From NCBI GenBank assembly GCA_951812805.1, contig CATOSZ010000003.1:574557-638556 (forward strand): 64,000 bases of DNA, written 5' to 3'. This DNA is from an uncultured Alphaproteobacteria bacterium. GTDB lineage: Bacteria > Pseudomonadota > Alphaproteobacteria > GCA-2731375. The notes beneath the pieces were generated by a model that saw only the letters and a program-made list of their open reading frames with translations, searched no databases and had not been told where the DNA came from. The first letter of the stretch is position 1; each line of letters begins with the position of its first letter. This document shows positions 1 through 8,920 of this stretch, one piece after another. The position numbers and the translations under genes were made by a program.

Positions 1-580
1 CCCGGCGCACGTTGGCCAGCGCCTCGGGGATGGTGCCGCCGCGCGGGATCCCGGTGATCAGGCCGTCGCCGAGTTCGCCGGCAAGCGCCTGGGCCCGCGG
101 GCCGAAGCCGCCGATATGCAGCGGTATCTCGGCCTCGAGATCGAGATAGCCGAGGTCCGGGTTCTGGAAGCGGATCGGCTGGCGCTCGCCGTCCAACTCG
201 TACTCGACCTCCTCACCCCGCAGAAGGGCGCGGACGACGCGGATGTATTCGGCGAATTCGGCGACCCGGGCCGGCCGACCGCCGAGCGTGCGCATCGCCG
301 TGTTGCCGGTGCCGAGGCCCATGAAGACCCGACCGGGCGCCAGCCGATTGATGGTGGCGATCCCGTTCGCCGCCACCGGCGCCAGCCGCAAGCCCGGCAC
401 GGCGACCCCGGTGCCGAGGCGAATGCGCCGGGTCGCCTGCGCCGCCAGCGCCAGAACCGCCCAGGGGTTGGAGCGCAGCATCGGGCTGTCGGTCACCCAG
501 CAGAAGTCGTAGCCGAGGTTTTCCGCGTGGGTGATCAGGCCGATTTCATCGATCTTGCTGGTGGTGATGCCGAACTTCAT
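1..580 (-). CDS. LLM-class flavin/F420-type oxidoreductase (5' part only)
   Basis: The gene starts at 580 and runs off the left edge, leaving about 193 N-terminal residues. The start MKFGITTSKI, followed by GLITHAENLGYD, matches strand 1 and helix 1 of the luciferase-like TIM barrel. The segment with RIRLGTGVAVPG and NRLAPGRVFMGLGTGN is the family's core pattern, and LHIGGFGPRAQALAGELGDG is the late barrel segment seen in F420-dependent LLM enzymes. The family oxidises or reduces small molecules with FMN or F420; which cofactor applies here cannot be read from the sequence. It is divergent from the peroxiredoxin at 723, with about 140 bp between them. Confidence 0.85.
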   Translation of the reverse strand, partial: MKFGITTSKIDEIGLITHAENLGYDFCWVTDSPMLRSNPWAVLALAAQATRRIRLGTGVAVPGLRLAPVAANGIATINRLAPGRVFMGLGTGNTAMRTLGGRPARVAEFAEYIRVVRALLRGEEVEYELDGERQPIRFQNPDLGYLDLEAEIPLHIGGFGPRAQALAGELGDGLITGIPRGGTIPEALANVRR

Positions 581-722
581 GGGCGGCCGTCCCCTTCCCC
601 CATCCCCTTCTCGTCGGGCCATCCTACCCCGTCCGCGCCCTTGATGTTTTCCGCCGCCGGAGAAACAATGGCCGCCCGCCGCGCCGGATCCACCGGCCCG
701 GCCCCACACATGGGAGTTTTCG

Positions 723-1169
723 ATGGCGCTGTTGAACGTCTCGGATCCGGCCCCCGATTTCCAGGTCGCCAACCAGGACGGCGACGCCGTCTCTTTGGCG
801 AGCCTGCGCGGGCGCAACGTGATCCTCTGGTGGTATCCCAAGGCCGACACCCCCGGGTGAACCCGCGAAGGTGAGGGGTTCCGTGATCGAACCCCCGAAT
901 TCGAGGCCAAGAATACCGTGATCGTCGGCATCAGCTGCGACACACCCGCCGAGAACAAGCACTTCCGTGACAAGTTCTCATTCCCCTTCGATCTCCTGTG
1001 CGACGTCGACAAGTCCGTCAGCCTGGCCTACGGCGCCGTCGACAGCGCGGAGGCGTCACATCCCTCGCGGATCAGCTACCTGATCGACGCCGACGGCAAG
1101 GTCGCCAAGGTGTACAGCAAGGTGGTGCCGGCCGAACATCCGGGCGAGGTTCTCGCCGACCTCGGCTGA
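723..1169 (+). CDS. Selenocysteine-containing peroxiredoxin (Bcp/AhpC-TSA type), UGA at codon 46
   Basis: Read through the TGA at 858-860, this is a 148-residue thioredoxin-fold peroxiredoxin. Before the TGA the reading is NVILWWYPKADTPG and after it TREGEGFRD. The peroxiredoxin active site is P-x3-T-x2-C; here P39, T43 and the UGA-encoded residue 46 occupy those places, so selenocysteine replaces the peroxidatic cysteine. The family arginine lies in PSRISYLIDADGK. The resolving Cys of many Bcp proteins (five residues on) is Glu51; Cys72 and Cys93 remain. The start is ATG 723 with GGGAG upstream. The protein should reduce peroxides using a thiol donor. A nonsense mutation or sequencing error is possible, but the position of the UGA and the hairpin at 875-895 argue strongly for Sec. 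The closest NCBI-style name is redoxin domain-containing (seleno)protein. Confidence 0.88.
875..895 (+). promoter_or_regulatory. Candidate bSECIS hairpin of the peroxiredoxin gene
   Basis: GGGGTTC (875-881) and GAACCCC (889-895) form a perfect 7-bp stem closing the 7-nt loop CGTGATC, which has G at its second position followed by U. The loop begins 21 nt after the UGA at 858-860. Bacterial SECIS elements lie inside the coding region just after UGA and need a G early in the apical loop for SelB binding. This fits, although the loop is longer than in the element at 33514. Confidence 0.72.
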
Positions 1170-1557
1170 TATCGGCTGATTGGAGGAAACCGGTCTTCGC
1201 GCCCCGCGCGCGGAGGCCGGACCTCCCGCCCCTGCCCTCTTGTTCTCTCGTCAGGCCGGCGTTGCTTGCCGGTCGGTACCACGCTTGCGCACACGTGCCG
1301 CCTTGGCCGCGCGACGCGCGACGCGCGGCGCGGGCCTGGGCGTCGTCCGGGATCAAACGCAGGATCGCCGACTTGGCGATGAGGGAGAATTCCCCGTCCC
1401 GATCGACGAAGGGCAGGAACCTGCGCGAGGTGTCGAGCAGGTCGGAGATCCGCATGTCCGAGGGCACGAAGACGTAGCCCTGCAACGCCTCGCCGTCGGT
1501 GGTGCGCAACGCCACCGGCACCCGGTTGCGCGGCTGCCATTGCGGATCCTGCTGCAT
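1072..1557 (-). CDS. Hypothetical protein, small beta-rich N-terminal domain
   Basis: I do not recognise this gene with certainty. ATG 1557 (MQQDPQWQPRNR) is preferred over ATG 1581 because GAGGGGG lies about 9 nt upstream of it. Residues 1-75 look like a real folded domain (RVPVALRTTDGEALQGYVFV, then FLPFVDRDGEFSLIAKSAIL), resembling a short beta-barrel. The rest is Arg/Ala/Gly-rich low complexity. The 3' end lies antisense over about 98 nt of the peroxiredoxin gene, so the true stop may be right but the tail is poorly constrained. Confidence 0.6.
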   Translation of the reverse strand: MQQDPQWQPRNRVPVALRTTDGEALQGYVFVPSDMRISDLLDTSRRFLPFVDRDGEFSLIAKSAILRLIPDDAQARAARRASRGQGGTCAQAWYRPASNAGLTREQEGRGGRSGLRARGAKTGFLQSADISRGRREPRPDVRPAPPCCTPWRPCRRRRSGS

Positions 1558-1632
1558 CGACGGACGACCCCCTCGCGACATGGTCCGCCGATGTTGCGCC
1601 CGCGGGGTTGAAATCCCGTTAATCCAGCGCCG

Positions 1633-2322
1633 TTACCAGGGAATGGACGTGCCGTCGTAGTTGAAGAAACCGCCGTTGTCCGCCGGTCCGAGGCCGGCGA
1701 TGACCCGGCGAACTGCCGCCGCGCTCTCCTCCGGTGCGAGATCGGCCCCGGAACCGCCCATGTCCGTGCGGACCCAGCCCGGATGCACCACGACGTTGAT
1801 CATGCCCTCGCCTTCCGGCGCCAGCGCCAGACAGCGCATGGTCATGTTCACCGCCGCCTTCGAGGTGCGATAGATCAGCGCGTTCGGCTTCGTCTCGGTG
1901 AGCGAGCCCATGCGGCTGGAGACGGTGACGATCTTCTTGTCGTCGCCCTGCCTGACATGGTCGAAAAACGCCTCGGTCACCCGCATCGGGCCCAACACGT
2001 TGGTTTTCAGGGCCTTTTCGAAGGCGTCGTAGTCCATCGAACCAAGGCTGGCCGCGCGCCCTTCCATGACGCCCGCGTTGTTCAACAACACGTCGATTCC
2101 GCCGTCGATCTCGCCCCGCGCCTCGGCGACGGAGGCGTCGTCATCGACATCGAGCCGGTGGAGGGAAACGGCATCCGGGTTCTCCGCCTGCAAGTCGGAG
2201 AGCGCCCGGGCACCTTGCGGGTCGCGGCAGCAGGCGCGAACGCGCCAGCCGTCGGCGACATACTGACGCGCGAATTCGAGGCCGATACCCCGGTTCGCGC
2301 CAGTGATCATGACAGTCGACAT
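1633..2322 (-). CDS. Short-chain dehydrogenase/reductase (SDR)
   Basis: A 229-residue classical SDR. The N-terminal cofactor motif TGANRGIG (residues 7-14), the NNAG motif, the catalytic Ser in VTVSSRMGS and the Y-x3-K pair in IYRTSKAAVN are all present, followed by HPGWVRTDMGG. It should be an NAD(P)H-dependent oxidoreductase of a carbonyl or alcohol substrate; the short length and motif spacing resemble CsgA/sniffer-like SDRs. It is the penultimate member of the minus-strand run starting at petA, with about 50 bp to the OYE-type gene upstream. Confidence 0.88.
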   Translation of the reverse strand: MSTVMITGANRGIGLEFARQYVADGWRVRACCRDPQGARALSDLQAENPDAVSLHRLDVDDDASVAEARGEIDGGIDVLLNNAGVMEGRAASLGSMDYDAFEKALKTNVLGPMRVTEAFFDHVRQGDDKKIVTVSSRMGSLTETKPNALIYRTSKAAVNMTMRCLALAPEGEGMINVVVHPGWVRTDMGGSGADLAPEESAAAVRRVIAGLGPADNGGFFNYDGTSIPW

Positions 2323-2373
2323 GGGGGGAACCTAAGGGCTCGGTCGTCACGGGTCAAAGGGTCGTGCCGCCGC

Positions 2374-3582
2374 TCAGGATCCTTGCGCACCAGCGTCGCC
2401 AAAGTGCCGCAACCAGACCTTCGTTCGTGCGGCGTCGCGCGCCTCATAGTCGCGGATCGCCGGCCCGATATCGCCGGCAACCGAGGGTTCCGTGCCGGCG
2501 CCGATCTCGGTCAGGCGCATCGTATACCATGCGGTGATCCCACCTTCCGGGGCATCGGCGAATCTCGGAAACGCCGGCTCGGGGCTCCCGCCGGCCTCCC
2601 AGAGGCCGGGAAGCAACGGCTCGAGGACAAGCGCACGGGCGAGACCGACGACGTCGACGTCGCCGTCGGCCACCGCCTCCTCGGCCTGGGCACGCGTCTT
2701 GAAGCCCCCCGTCGCCATCAGGGGCATGGTCGCCACGGCACGGGCCCGCCTCGCGAATTCGATGAAGTAGGGGCCGCGGCCGCGGCCATCGGAAGCGGAC
2801 TTCGCCCCCGGGAAATAGGTCCCGCCGCTGATATCGATCAAATCCAGCGGGCTTCGGTCCAGTGCCGCGACGACATCGAGCGCGTCATTGGCGTTCAGGC
2901 CGCCTTCGAGCTGGTCCGTGGAATTGAGCTTCACGGCGATCGGGAAGGCCGGCCCGACGGCCGCCCGGATTGCTTCGATGGTCGCCAGCAGAAGCCGCAT
3001 CCGATTGGCGATCGGCCCGCCGTAATCGTCGCGCCGCTTGTTGAACAGGGGCGACAAGAACTGGCTTAGGAGAAAGCCGTGCGCCGCATGGACCTGCACG
3101 CCACCGAAGCCAGCCCGCTGCGCCAACCGGGCCGTCTGTGCGAACGCCGCGGGCACGCGCCGGATCTCGGCGGTCGTCATCTCGCCACAACGGAGCCCGG
3201 GCAGGTCGAGCGCGCTCGGCCCCATCGGGTGGCTGGTCGGCCCGTAGGCGAGCGCGCCGGCGTGGCCGAGTTGCAGCCAGAGGCGGCAATCGTTTTCGCC
3301 GCCCTGCCGGGCGAGTTCCCGGAACCGGTCGAGGTCGGCGGCCTCGTCGAGCACCAGATTGCCCGGCTTCTCGGCGTAACCGGCGCTGCCCTGCACTTCG
3401 CCGATGATGGACACGGCCGCCCCGCCATCGGCCCATCGTCGGTACAGCCGGATCTGTTCGGCAGAGGGGTGGCCGGTTCCATCGCCCAGGGAATCCGACA
3501 TCGCCGATTTCGCGATCCGGTTCTTCAGGATGACCCCGCAGGGCAATCTCAACGGTTCGAACAAAGCTGCCTGTCGTTGCAT
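2374..3582 (-). CDS. NADH:flavin oxidoreductase, Old Yellow Enzyme family
   Basis: A 402-residue FMN-dependent TIM-barrel ene-reductase/dehydrogenase. ATG 3582 (MQRQAALFEPLRL) is chosen because GGAGG lies just upstream and because LFEPLRLPCGVILKNRI is the typical OYE N-terminus; a longer in-frame reading runs back through the PhyH gene and is rejected. Typical segments are LQLGHAG, GFGGVQVHAAHGFLLSQFLSP with NKRRDDYGG, and MATGGFKTRAQAEEAV. There is no C-terminal FeS or Rossmann extension, so it is a single-domain OYE. The substrate is unknown. It lies 20 bp downstream of the PhyH gene. Confidence 0.88.
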   Translation of the reverse strand: MQRQAALFEPLRLPCGVILKNRIAKSAMSDSLGDGTGHPSAEQIRLYRRWADGGAAVSIIGEVQGSAGYAEKPGNLVLDEAADLDRFRELARQGGENDCRLWLQLGHAGALAYGPTSHPMGPSALDLPGLRCGEMTTAEIRRVPAAFAQTARLAQRAGFGGVQVHAAHGFLLSQFLSPLFNKRRDDYGGPIANRMRLLLATIEAIRAAVGPAFPIAVKLNSTDQLEGGLNANDALDVVAALDRSPLDLIDISGGTYFPGAKSASDGRGRGPYFIEFARRARAVATMPLMATGGFKTRAQAEEAVADGDVDVVGLARALVLEPLLPGLWEAGGSPEPAFPRFADAPEGGITAWYTMRLTEIGAGTEPSVAGDIGPAIRDYEARDAARTKVWLRHFGDAGAQGS

Positions 3583-3602
3583 CCGACCCTCCAGACCTGC
3601 CG

Positions 3603-4487
3603 CTATTCCGACCAGGGACGAACGCGGCGGTACTTGCCGCTCGGCCCGACCGGCTGGCCGATCGGGGCGGGTGCGGCCTCGCCGGCGGAAGCCCCGGCCA
3701 CCGCCCCGCCGGCGGCCCGGGCGCGGGCACGCCGCGCGATGGAAGAGTTGGGGTGCGGGGTTTCGGAACGTGTCACCCAGACCACGTCGTCGCCGATGAA
3801 ACGCAGCACGAGGGAACGACGGCGCATGCCGGGCAACGTCGCGCCGCCGCCGTGCAGGCAGCCCATATGAAAAGCCATCAGGTCGCCCGGCACGAGCGCT
3901 TCGCCGACGATGTCCCATTTGTCCCGCTCGCTTTCGATATCGGGCAGGAGCGGCAACGCGCCGTCGATATAGACCGGTGCCGTGTCGTCGCCGACCTCGA
4001 AGCGCGATCCGTTGTAGGTGACGCCGTCGTGGGACCCACGGACGACTTCGAGGCTGCAGTCCGGTCCGACCGGGTCCAGCGGAATCCACAGCGCCACCAT
4101 CCGCGGGCCGGCGAAATTCAGATAGGAGGTATCCTGGTGCCAGGGCGTTCGTCGCGTGCCGTTCGCCCCCTCCTTGTAGAAGATCTGTTCGCCGACGTAC
4201 CAGACGTCGCTGTCGCCGCCGAACAGGGCACGGGCGATATCGGGCAGCACCCCGTCGCGCAACAACGCCGCATAGACCGGCTCGCGGATCGAGTATCCGG
4301 TATCGGCGATGAAACGTTCCTTCGCCCCCGCGGCGAAATCCTGCAGCGCGGCACTCAGATGCGCATGGCTCCAATCATAGGCGGCTTCGACGGCGGCCAT
4401 GGCCGTCGCGTCGAGCGCCTGCTTCAAAATCACCACGCCGTCGTCCCGGTAGGACGGTGCCAGCGCGGACAAGGGGCCGATGGACAT
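3603..4487 (-). CDS. Phytanoyl-CoA dioxygenase (PhyH) family protein
   Basis: A 294-residue Fe(II)/2-oxoglutarate oxygenase. The iron triad is visible as HQD in RRTPWHQDTSYLN plus a distal His in CLHGGGATLPG, followed by the 2-oxoglutarate-binding Arg in RRSLVLRF. The N-terminus (YRDDGVVILKQAL) is typical of PhyH proteins, which hydroxylate varied small molecules. The last 50 residues are Ala/Gly-rich and probably disordered. It starts about 20 bp after coq7; the substrate cannot be deduced. Confidence 0.87.
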   Translation of the reverse strand: MSIGPLSALAPSYRDDGVVILKQALDATAMAAVEAAYDWSHAHLSAALQDFAAGAKERFIADTGYSIREPVYAALLRDGVLPDIARALFGGDSDVWYVGEQIFYKEGANGTRRTPWHQDTSYLNFAGPRMVALWIPLDPVGPDCSLEVVRGSHDGVTYNGSRFEVGDDTAPVYIDGALPLLPDIESERDKWDIVGEALVPGDLMAFHMGCLHGGGATLPGMRRRSLVLRFIGDDVVWVTRSETPHPNSSIARRARARAAGGAVAGASAGEAAPAPIGQPVGPSGKYRRVRPWSE

Positions 4488-4506
4488 GGGTATGAATGCC
4501 TCGCTG

Positions 4507-5064
4507 TCAGACGCGTTCCGAAAGCCAGATCGCCAACCGTGTCCCGGCCTTGACGGCGCGGGTCAGCGGCCGGTGGCCGGGCGCCTTGCGCGCGCCCTCG
4601 GCGATCGCGGTATCGCGGTGATCCTGCTCGTCGGCGCGGAATTCTTCGATTGTCGTCTTCAGCGCCGCCTCGCGGCCGCCCAGCCGCTCCGCCTGGACGC
4701 GGTAATGTTCGTCGATCACCTCCTCGACCGCTTCCGTGCAGGCCATGGCGTGGCGCGGCCCCAACAGCGCGGTCCCGGCACCGAGCGCGAAGCCCGCGAC
4801 ATGCCAGAGCGGCGCCAGGGCCGTCGGCCGGACCCGGCGGGCCAGCACCATCTCGTCGAAGGTCTCGAGATGCCGGCGCTCCGCCGCCGCCATCCCGGCG
4901 ATTTTGTCGCCGGCTTCGGTGCCCGCCAGGATCGCCAGCTGGCCATCGTAGATCCGCGCCGCGCCGTATTCGCCGGCATGGTCGACGCGGATCATGCGGG
5001 CGACCTCGGCCTCGGGCGTAGAATCGCCCGGCAGGCGGGCGTTCGGCGGGCGTCGTTTGCTCAT
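4507..5064 (-). CDS. coq7: Demethoxyubiquinone hydroxylase Coq7
   Basis: A 185-residue di-iron carboxylate protein for the late hydroxylation step of ubiquinone synthesis (demethoxyubiquinol to the hydroxylated precursor). Iron ligands are seen as VDHAGEYGA (Glu32), AERRHLE (Glu62, His65), EEVIDEHY (around 114-120) and DEQDH (Glu146, His149), the standard paired E-x2-H four-helix pattern. It overlaps the end of dsbB by 4 bp, so the two are translationally coupled. Confidence 0.95.
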   Translation of the reverse strand: MSKRRPPNARLPGDSTPEAEVARMIRVDHAGEYGAARIYDGQLAILAGTEAGDKIAGMAAAERRHLETFDEMVLARRVRPTALAPLWHVAGFALGAGTALLGPRHAMACTEAVEEVIDEHYRVQAERLGGREAALKTTIEEFRADEQDHRDTAIAEGARKAPGHRPLTRAVKAGTRLAIWLSERV

Positions 5065-5564
5065 GTTGCGCTCCGTCCCTTGGCGGCGACGGTCCAGGCG
5101 AACAGCGCCATCGCCGCCGACAGCAGGAAATTATAGCCCGCCATCGAGATTCCGAAGAGCGACCAGGCCACTTCGTCGCAGCGCACCAGCGGGGCAGCCA
5201 TGATCTGCGCCTCCAGCTCCTTCAGGCTCGTGGCGCCGCCGATCGCGGCCGCGCAGGACGACGTGCCCTCCCACCAGCCCTGTTCGACTCCGACATGGAA
5301 GGCGGCGATGCCGGCGCCGACGGCGATCGCCAGGCCGGTGAGCGCCAGCAGCCCGGTCCGGACGCCGGGCGCTTTGACGACGAAGGCCAACAGGCAGAGC
5401 GCGATCACCACCCCGTGCGGCCAACGCTGGTAGATGCAGAGGACGCAGGGGTGCAGATCGAAGCCGTACTGACCGATGAACGCGCCGCCGAGCGCGATCA
5501 CGCTCCCCGCCAGCAGCAGGAGGAAGGCGGTTCTTCGGCCGGGCACAGCCATTGTCATTGTCAT
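5061..5564 (-). CDS. dsbB: Disulfide bond formation protein DsbB
   Basis: A 167-residue inner-membrane protein with four predicted helices. The first periplasmic redox pair is PCVLC (Cys40, Cys43), directly followed by the family's YQRWPH. The second pair is Cys104 and Cys129 (TSSCAAA and VRCDEVAW). DsbB reoxidises DsbA and passes electrons to ubiquinone. Placement between YqaA and coq7 links it to quinone metabolism. Several in-frame ATG codons (5564, 5558, 5552) make the exact start uncertain. Confidence 0.92.
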   Translation of the reverse strand: MTMTMAVPGRRTAFLLLLAGSVIALGGAFIGQYGFDLHPCVLCIYQRWPHGVVIALCLLAFVVKAPGVRTGLLALTGLAIAVGAGIAAFHVGVEQGWWEGTSSCAAAIGGATSLKELEAQIMAAPLVRCDEVAWSLFGISMAGYNFLLSAAMALFAWTVAAKGRSAT

Positions 5565-5604
5565 GCCTTCGATATGGGGGCGGTGCGGGCGTGGTGAAAG
5601 CGCC

Positions 5605-6186
5605 TCACAGGACGAACTTCACCGCGACGAAACCGCCGATCAGCAGGACGACGAGGAGAACGAACATCAGCCCCAGGCGCTTCTCGATGAAGTCGCGGAT
5701 CGGCGGCCCGAACCACCAGAGCAAGCCGGCGACGATATAGAAGCGCAGGCCCCGGGCCAGAATCGAGGCGATGACGAAGGTCGGCAGCGATAAGCCGACG
5801 ACGCCGCTGGTGATGGTGATGACCTTGTAGGGAAACGGCGTCACGCCGGCGGTGAATACCGCCCAGGCGCCGTATTCCGTGTACATCGCCTGGAATTCGC
5901 CGAAGGCGTCGGCATAACCATAGAGTTCCAGCAGGGGCTGGGCGGCGACCTCGAACAGGGCGGCGCCGATATAATAGCCAGCGAGGCCACCCAGGACCGA
6001 GGTCACGGTACAAAGCGTCGCCAGCCACCAGGCCCGCGCCCGGTCCGCCAGGACCATCGGAATCAACAACAGGTCGGGCGGAATCGGAAAGAACGAGCTT
6101 TCGACGAAGCTGATCGCACCGAGCGCCCAGCTCGCCCGGCGATGCCCGGCGAGCTTCAACGTCCAGTCGTAGAGCGGCCGAATCAT
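5605..6186 (-). CDS. YqaA family (DedA/VTT-like) membrane protein
   Basis: A 193-residue integral membrane protein. SFVESSFFPIPPDLLLIPM near residue 27 is the re-entrant motif of the YqaA/DedA (VTT) superfamily, and GVTPFPYKVITITSGVVG near residue 113 is the second conserved motif. Members are implicated in lipid scrambling and envelope homeostasis. It starts 27 bp after petC and probably belongs to the same transcript. Confidence 0.87.
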   Translation of the reverse strand: MIRPLYDWTLKLAGHRRASWALGAISFVESSFFPIPPDLLLIPMVLADRARAWWLATLCTVTSVLGGLAGYYIGAALFEVAAQPLLELYGYADAFGEFQAMYTEYGAWAVFTAGVTPFPYKVITITSGVVGLSLPTFVIASILARGLRFYIVAGLLWWFGPPIRDFIEKRLGLMFVLLVVLLIGGFVAVKFVL

Positions 6187-6213
6187 CGCGCCCGCTCCGG
6201 CGCCCGGCCTCGC

Positions 6214-6981
6214 CTAATGCAGGTCGGCCCAGACCTTGCGCTTCACCGCGTACATCAGCACGGAGAAGATCACCAGGAAGATGATGACCTTGATGCCGAG
6301 CTGGCGTCGTTCCACCAGGGTCGGCTCCGACACCCAGGCGAGGAAGGTCGTTACATCGCGGGCCATCTGGTCGACCGTCGCCTTGGTGCCGTCGGCATAT
6401 TCGACCGCCTCGTCGCTCAACGGGGCCGCCATGGCGATCTGTCCGCCGGGAAAGGTCGGGTTGTATTCCATCCCGTCCGCCAGCTCCTTGTCGGCGGGCG
6501 GGTCGGCGTAACCGACGAGCAGCGAATAGATGTAGTTTTCGTGACCTATCCGCGCCTTCACGACCAGCGAGAGGTCCGGCGGATAGGCGCCGTTGTTCGC
6601 CGCGCGCGCCGCCTGCTCGTTCGGGAAGGTGAGCGGGAAGCGGTCCTTCGGCTCGGCCGGCCGCTCGTACATCTCGCCATCGTCGTTCGGGCCGTCCATG
6701 ACGGTGTATTCGGCGGCGATCGCCTTCACCTGCGGAGGGGTCAGCCCGGTGTCGTTGAGATCTCGGAAGGCGAGGAACTCGATCGAGTGACAGGCCGCGC
6801 AGACCTCCTGATAGACCTGCAGGCCCCGCTGCACGGCGGCGAAGTCGTAGCTGCCGAACGGGTTCATGTGCGGCAGGCTGACCTTCTTCAGTTCCGCCTG
6901 TTCGCCGGCGGCCTGGGCCGTGGTGACGGCGGCGAGAGCGATCGCGGCGGCGGCGACGAGTTTTCCGAACCGGCCCATCAC
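6214..6981 (-). CDS. petC: Cytochrome c1 subunit of the bc1 complex
   Basis: A 255-residue exported, membrane-anchored c-type cytochrome. It has a signal peptide (to about residue 25, AQAAG), the haem c site CAACH at 61-65, and a C-terminal membrane helix ([18 protein letters not shown]). It takes electrons from the Rieske protein and passes them to a soluble cytochrome c. ATG 6981 overlaps the petB stop by 4 bp. Confidence 0.95.
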   Translation of the reverse strand: MMGRFGKLVAAAAIALAAVTTAQAAGEQAELKKVSLPHMNPFGSYDFAAVQRGLQVYQEVCAACHSIEFLAFRDLNDTGLTPPQVKAIAAEYTVMDGPNDDGEMYERPAEPKDRFPLTFPNEQAARAANNGAYPPDLSLVVKARIGHENYIYSLLVGYADPPADKELADGMEYNPTFPGGQIAMAAPLSDEAVEYADGTKATVDQMARDVTTFLAWVSEPTLVERRQLGIKVIIFLVIFSVLMYAVKRKVWADLH

Positions 6982-8225
6982 GCCGCCCTCCCTTCGTCGC
7001 CGCTACTGCCGCCGCCGGATTTCTCCAGCACCGATTCGGCGATGCCGGCCGGCAACGGTCGCGGCCGCTCGAACCAGCCGACGATCGGCAGCACCAGGAA
7101 GAACATGAAGTAGATGAAGGTGAAGATCCGCCCGATCCAGAGCCAGATACCCTCCGCCGGGTTGGCGCCGACGACACCCAGCACCAGGCAGGTCACGACG
7201 AAGATCCAGAACAACTGCTTGTAGACCGGCCGGAAGGTCGCCGAGCGCACCCGGCTGGTGTCGAGCCACGGCAGGACGAACAGGATCATGATCGAGGCGC
7301 CCATGGCGATCACGCCCATCAGCTTGTGCGGGATCGACCGCAGGATCGCGTAGAACGGCAGGAAGTACCATTCCGGCACGATGTGCGCCGGCGTCGAGAG
7401 CGGGTTGGCCTTGATGTAGTTGTCCACCTCGCCCAGCGCATTCGGCATGAAGAACAGGAAGACAGAGAAGAAGATACCGAAGACGGCGATGCCGAGGATG
7501 TCCTTCACCGTGTAGTAGGGATGGAACGGCACCGTGTCCTGCGGGCCCTTGATATCGAGTCCGGTCGGGTTGTTCGACTTGCGATGATGCAGCGCCCAGA
7601 GATGCACGAAGACCGCGCCGCAGATCACGAAGGGCAGCAGGTAGTGCAGGCTGTAGAAGCGGTTCAGCGTCGGGTTGTCGACCGAGAAACCACCCCAGAG
7701 CCAGGTCACGATATGCTCGCCGATGAAGGGCAGCGCCGAGAACAGGTTGGTGATGACGGTGGCGCCCCAGAAGCTCATCTGGCCCCACGGCAGCACATAG
7801 CCCATGAAGGCCGAGCCCATCATCAGCAGCAGGATGATGATGCCCATCCACCAGAGGATTTCCCGCGGGCTCTTGTAGGAGCCGTAATACATGCCGCGGA
7901 AGATATGGATATAGACCGCGATGAAGAACATCGAGGCGCCGTTGGCATGCATATAGCGGATCAGCCAGCCGTAATTCACCTCGCGCATGATGTGCTCGAC
8001 CGAATTGAAGGCCTGATCGGCGCTCGGATTGTAGTGCATGGCCAGGACGATGCCGGTGGCGATCTGCACCACCAGCATGATGCCGGCGATGGAGCCGAAA
8101 TTGTACCAGTAGTTCAGGTTCTTCGGCGCCGGATAGTCGATCAGATGGGCGTCGGCGAAGCTGAACACGGGCAGGCGATAATCAACCCACTTCACGATCG
8201 GGTTGTTGGCGTTGAACAGGGGCAT
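6978..8225 (-). CDS. petB: Cytochrome b subunit of the bc1 complex
   Basis: A 415-residue polytopic subunit holding haems bL and b[20 protein letters not shown] opens the first helix; the Qo-site signature [16 protein letters not shown] is present near residue 285. Haem-ligand His residues lie in helices B and D ([11 protein letters not shown] and FVHLWALHH). The length matches proteobacterial cytochrome b. The C-terminal 20 residues are Gly/Ser-rich. It follows petA by 14 bp. Confidence 0.96.
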   Translation of the reverse strand: MPLFNANNPIVKWVDYRLPVFSFADAHLIDYPAPKNLNYWYNFGSIAGIMLVVQIATGIVLAMHYNPSADQAFNSVEHIMREVNYGWLIRYMHANGASMFFIAVYIHIFRGMYYGSYKSPREILWWMGIIILLLMMGSAFMGYVLPWGQMSFWGATVITNLFSALPFIGEHIVTWLWGGFSVDNPTLNRFYSLHYLLPFVICGAVFVHLWALHHRKSNNPTGLDIKGPQDTVPFHPYYTVKDILGIAVFGIFFSVFLFFMPNALGEVDNYIKANPLSTPAHIVPEWYFLPFYAILRSIPHKLMGVIAMGASIMILFVLPWLDTSRVRSATFRPVYKQLFWIFVVTCLVLGVVGANPAEGIWLWIGRIFTFIYFMFFLVLPIVGWFERPRPLPAGIAESVLEKSGGGSSGDEGRAA

Positions 8226-8239
8226 CGAAGCGCGTCTCC

Positions 8240-8758
8240 CTAGCCGATCGTAATCCGGGCGCCGTCCGCACTGAACTTGTGCGGCGGTACCTCGAGGTTC
8301 TTCGGCGCCGGTCCCTTGCGGATCCGACCGGACGTGTCGTAGTGCGAGCCGTGGCAGGGGCAGAACCAGCCGCCGAAATCACCCGCCTGGCCGATCGGAA
8401 CACAGCCGAAATGGGTGCAGACGCCGATAACGACCAACCATTCGTCCCGGCCCTTGGTAACGCGGGCCTGGTCCGTCTCGGGATCGGGCAGATCGCCGAC
8501 GTCGACGTTGCGGGCGTCGGCGACCTCCGCCTTCGTGCGGCGGCGGATAAAGACCGGCTTGCCGCGCCATTTCGGCTTGATCGCCTGGCCTTCCTCGAGC
8601 GCCGAAACATCGACCTCGATCGAGGACAGCGCCAGCACGTCCTTCGAGGGATTCATCTGATGCACGAACGGCCACACCGAAAGGCCGGCGCCGACGGCGC
8701 CCATGCCGACGGCGGCGACATAGATGAAGTCGCGGCGTGTGACGCCATCATCCGCCAT
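8240..8758 (-). CDS. petA: Rieske iron-sulfur subunit of the bc1 complex
   Basis: A 172-residue protein. It has a Tat-like N-terminus ([12 protein letters not shown]) doubling as membrane anchor, and the two [2Fe-2S] boxes CTHFGC (114-119) and CPCHGS (133-138), which supply two Cys and two His ligands plus the structural disulfide. It moves electrons from ubiquinol to cytochrome c1. It is first in the petABC operon and divergent from trmL; the 160-bp gap contains an AT-rich stretch near 8796-8825 that probably holds the promoters. Confidence 0.96.
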   Translation of the reverse strand: MADDGVTRRDFIYVAAVGMGAVGAGLSVWPFVHQMNPSKDVLALSSIEVDVSALEEGQAIKPKWRGKPVFIRRRTKAEVADARNVDVGDLPDPETDQARVTKGRDEWLVVIGVCTHFGCVPIGQAGDFGGWFCPCHGSHYDTSGRIRKGPAPKNLEVPPHKFSADGARITIG

Positions 8759-8920
8759 GATCGAACTCCCCGTAATCTGCCTGGGTCCTGGGCGGATTAT
8801 TTGTCATGACAACGGTAATTTGTCTACCCGAGGCCCTTGCTGCGACAGGATGACGCACTGATATGTCCAGGGCGTTGCGGGTCGTCATCGGGGAAACGGG
8901 GAACAAGGAGAATTCCGGCC

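Noticed and set aside
2374..4374. Single 666-codon fusion of OYE-type enzyme with an N-terminal extension
   Set aside because: The extension is the out-of-frame shadow of the PhyH gene; the OYE start at 3582 has a good ribosome site.
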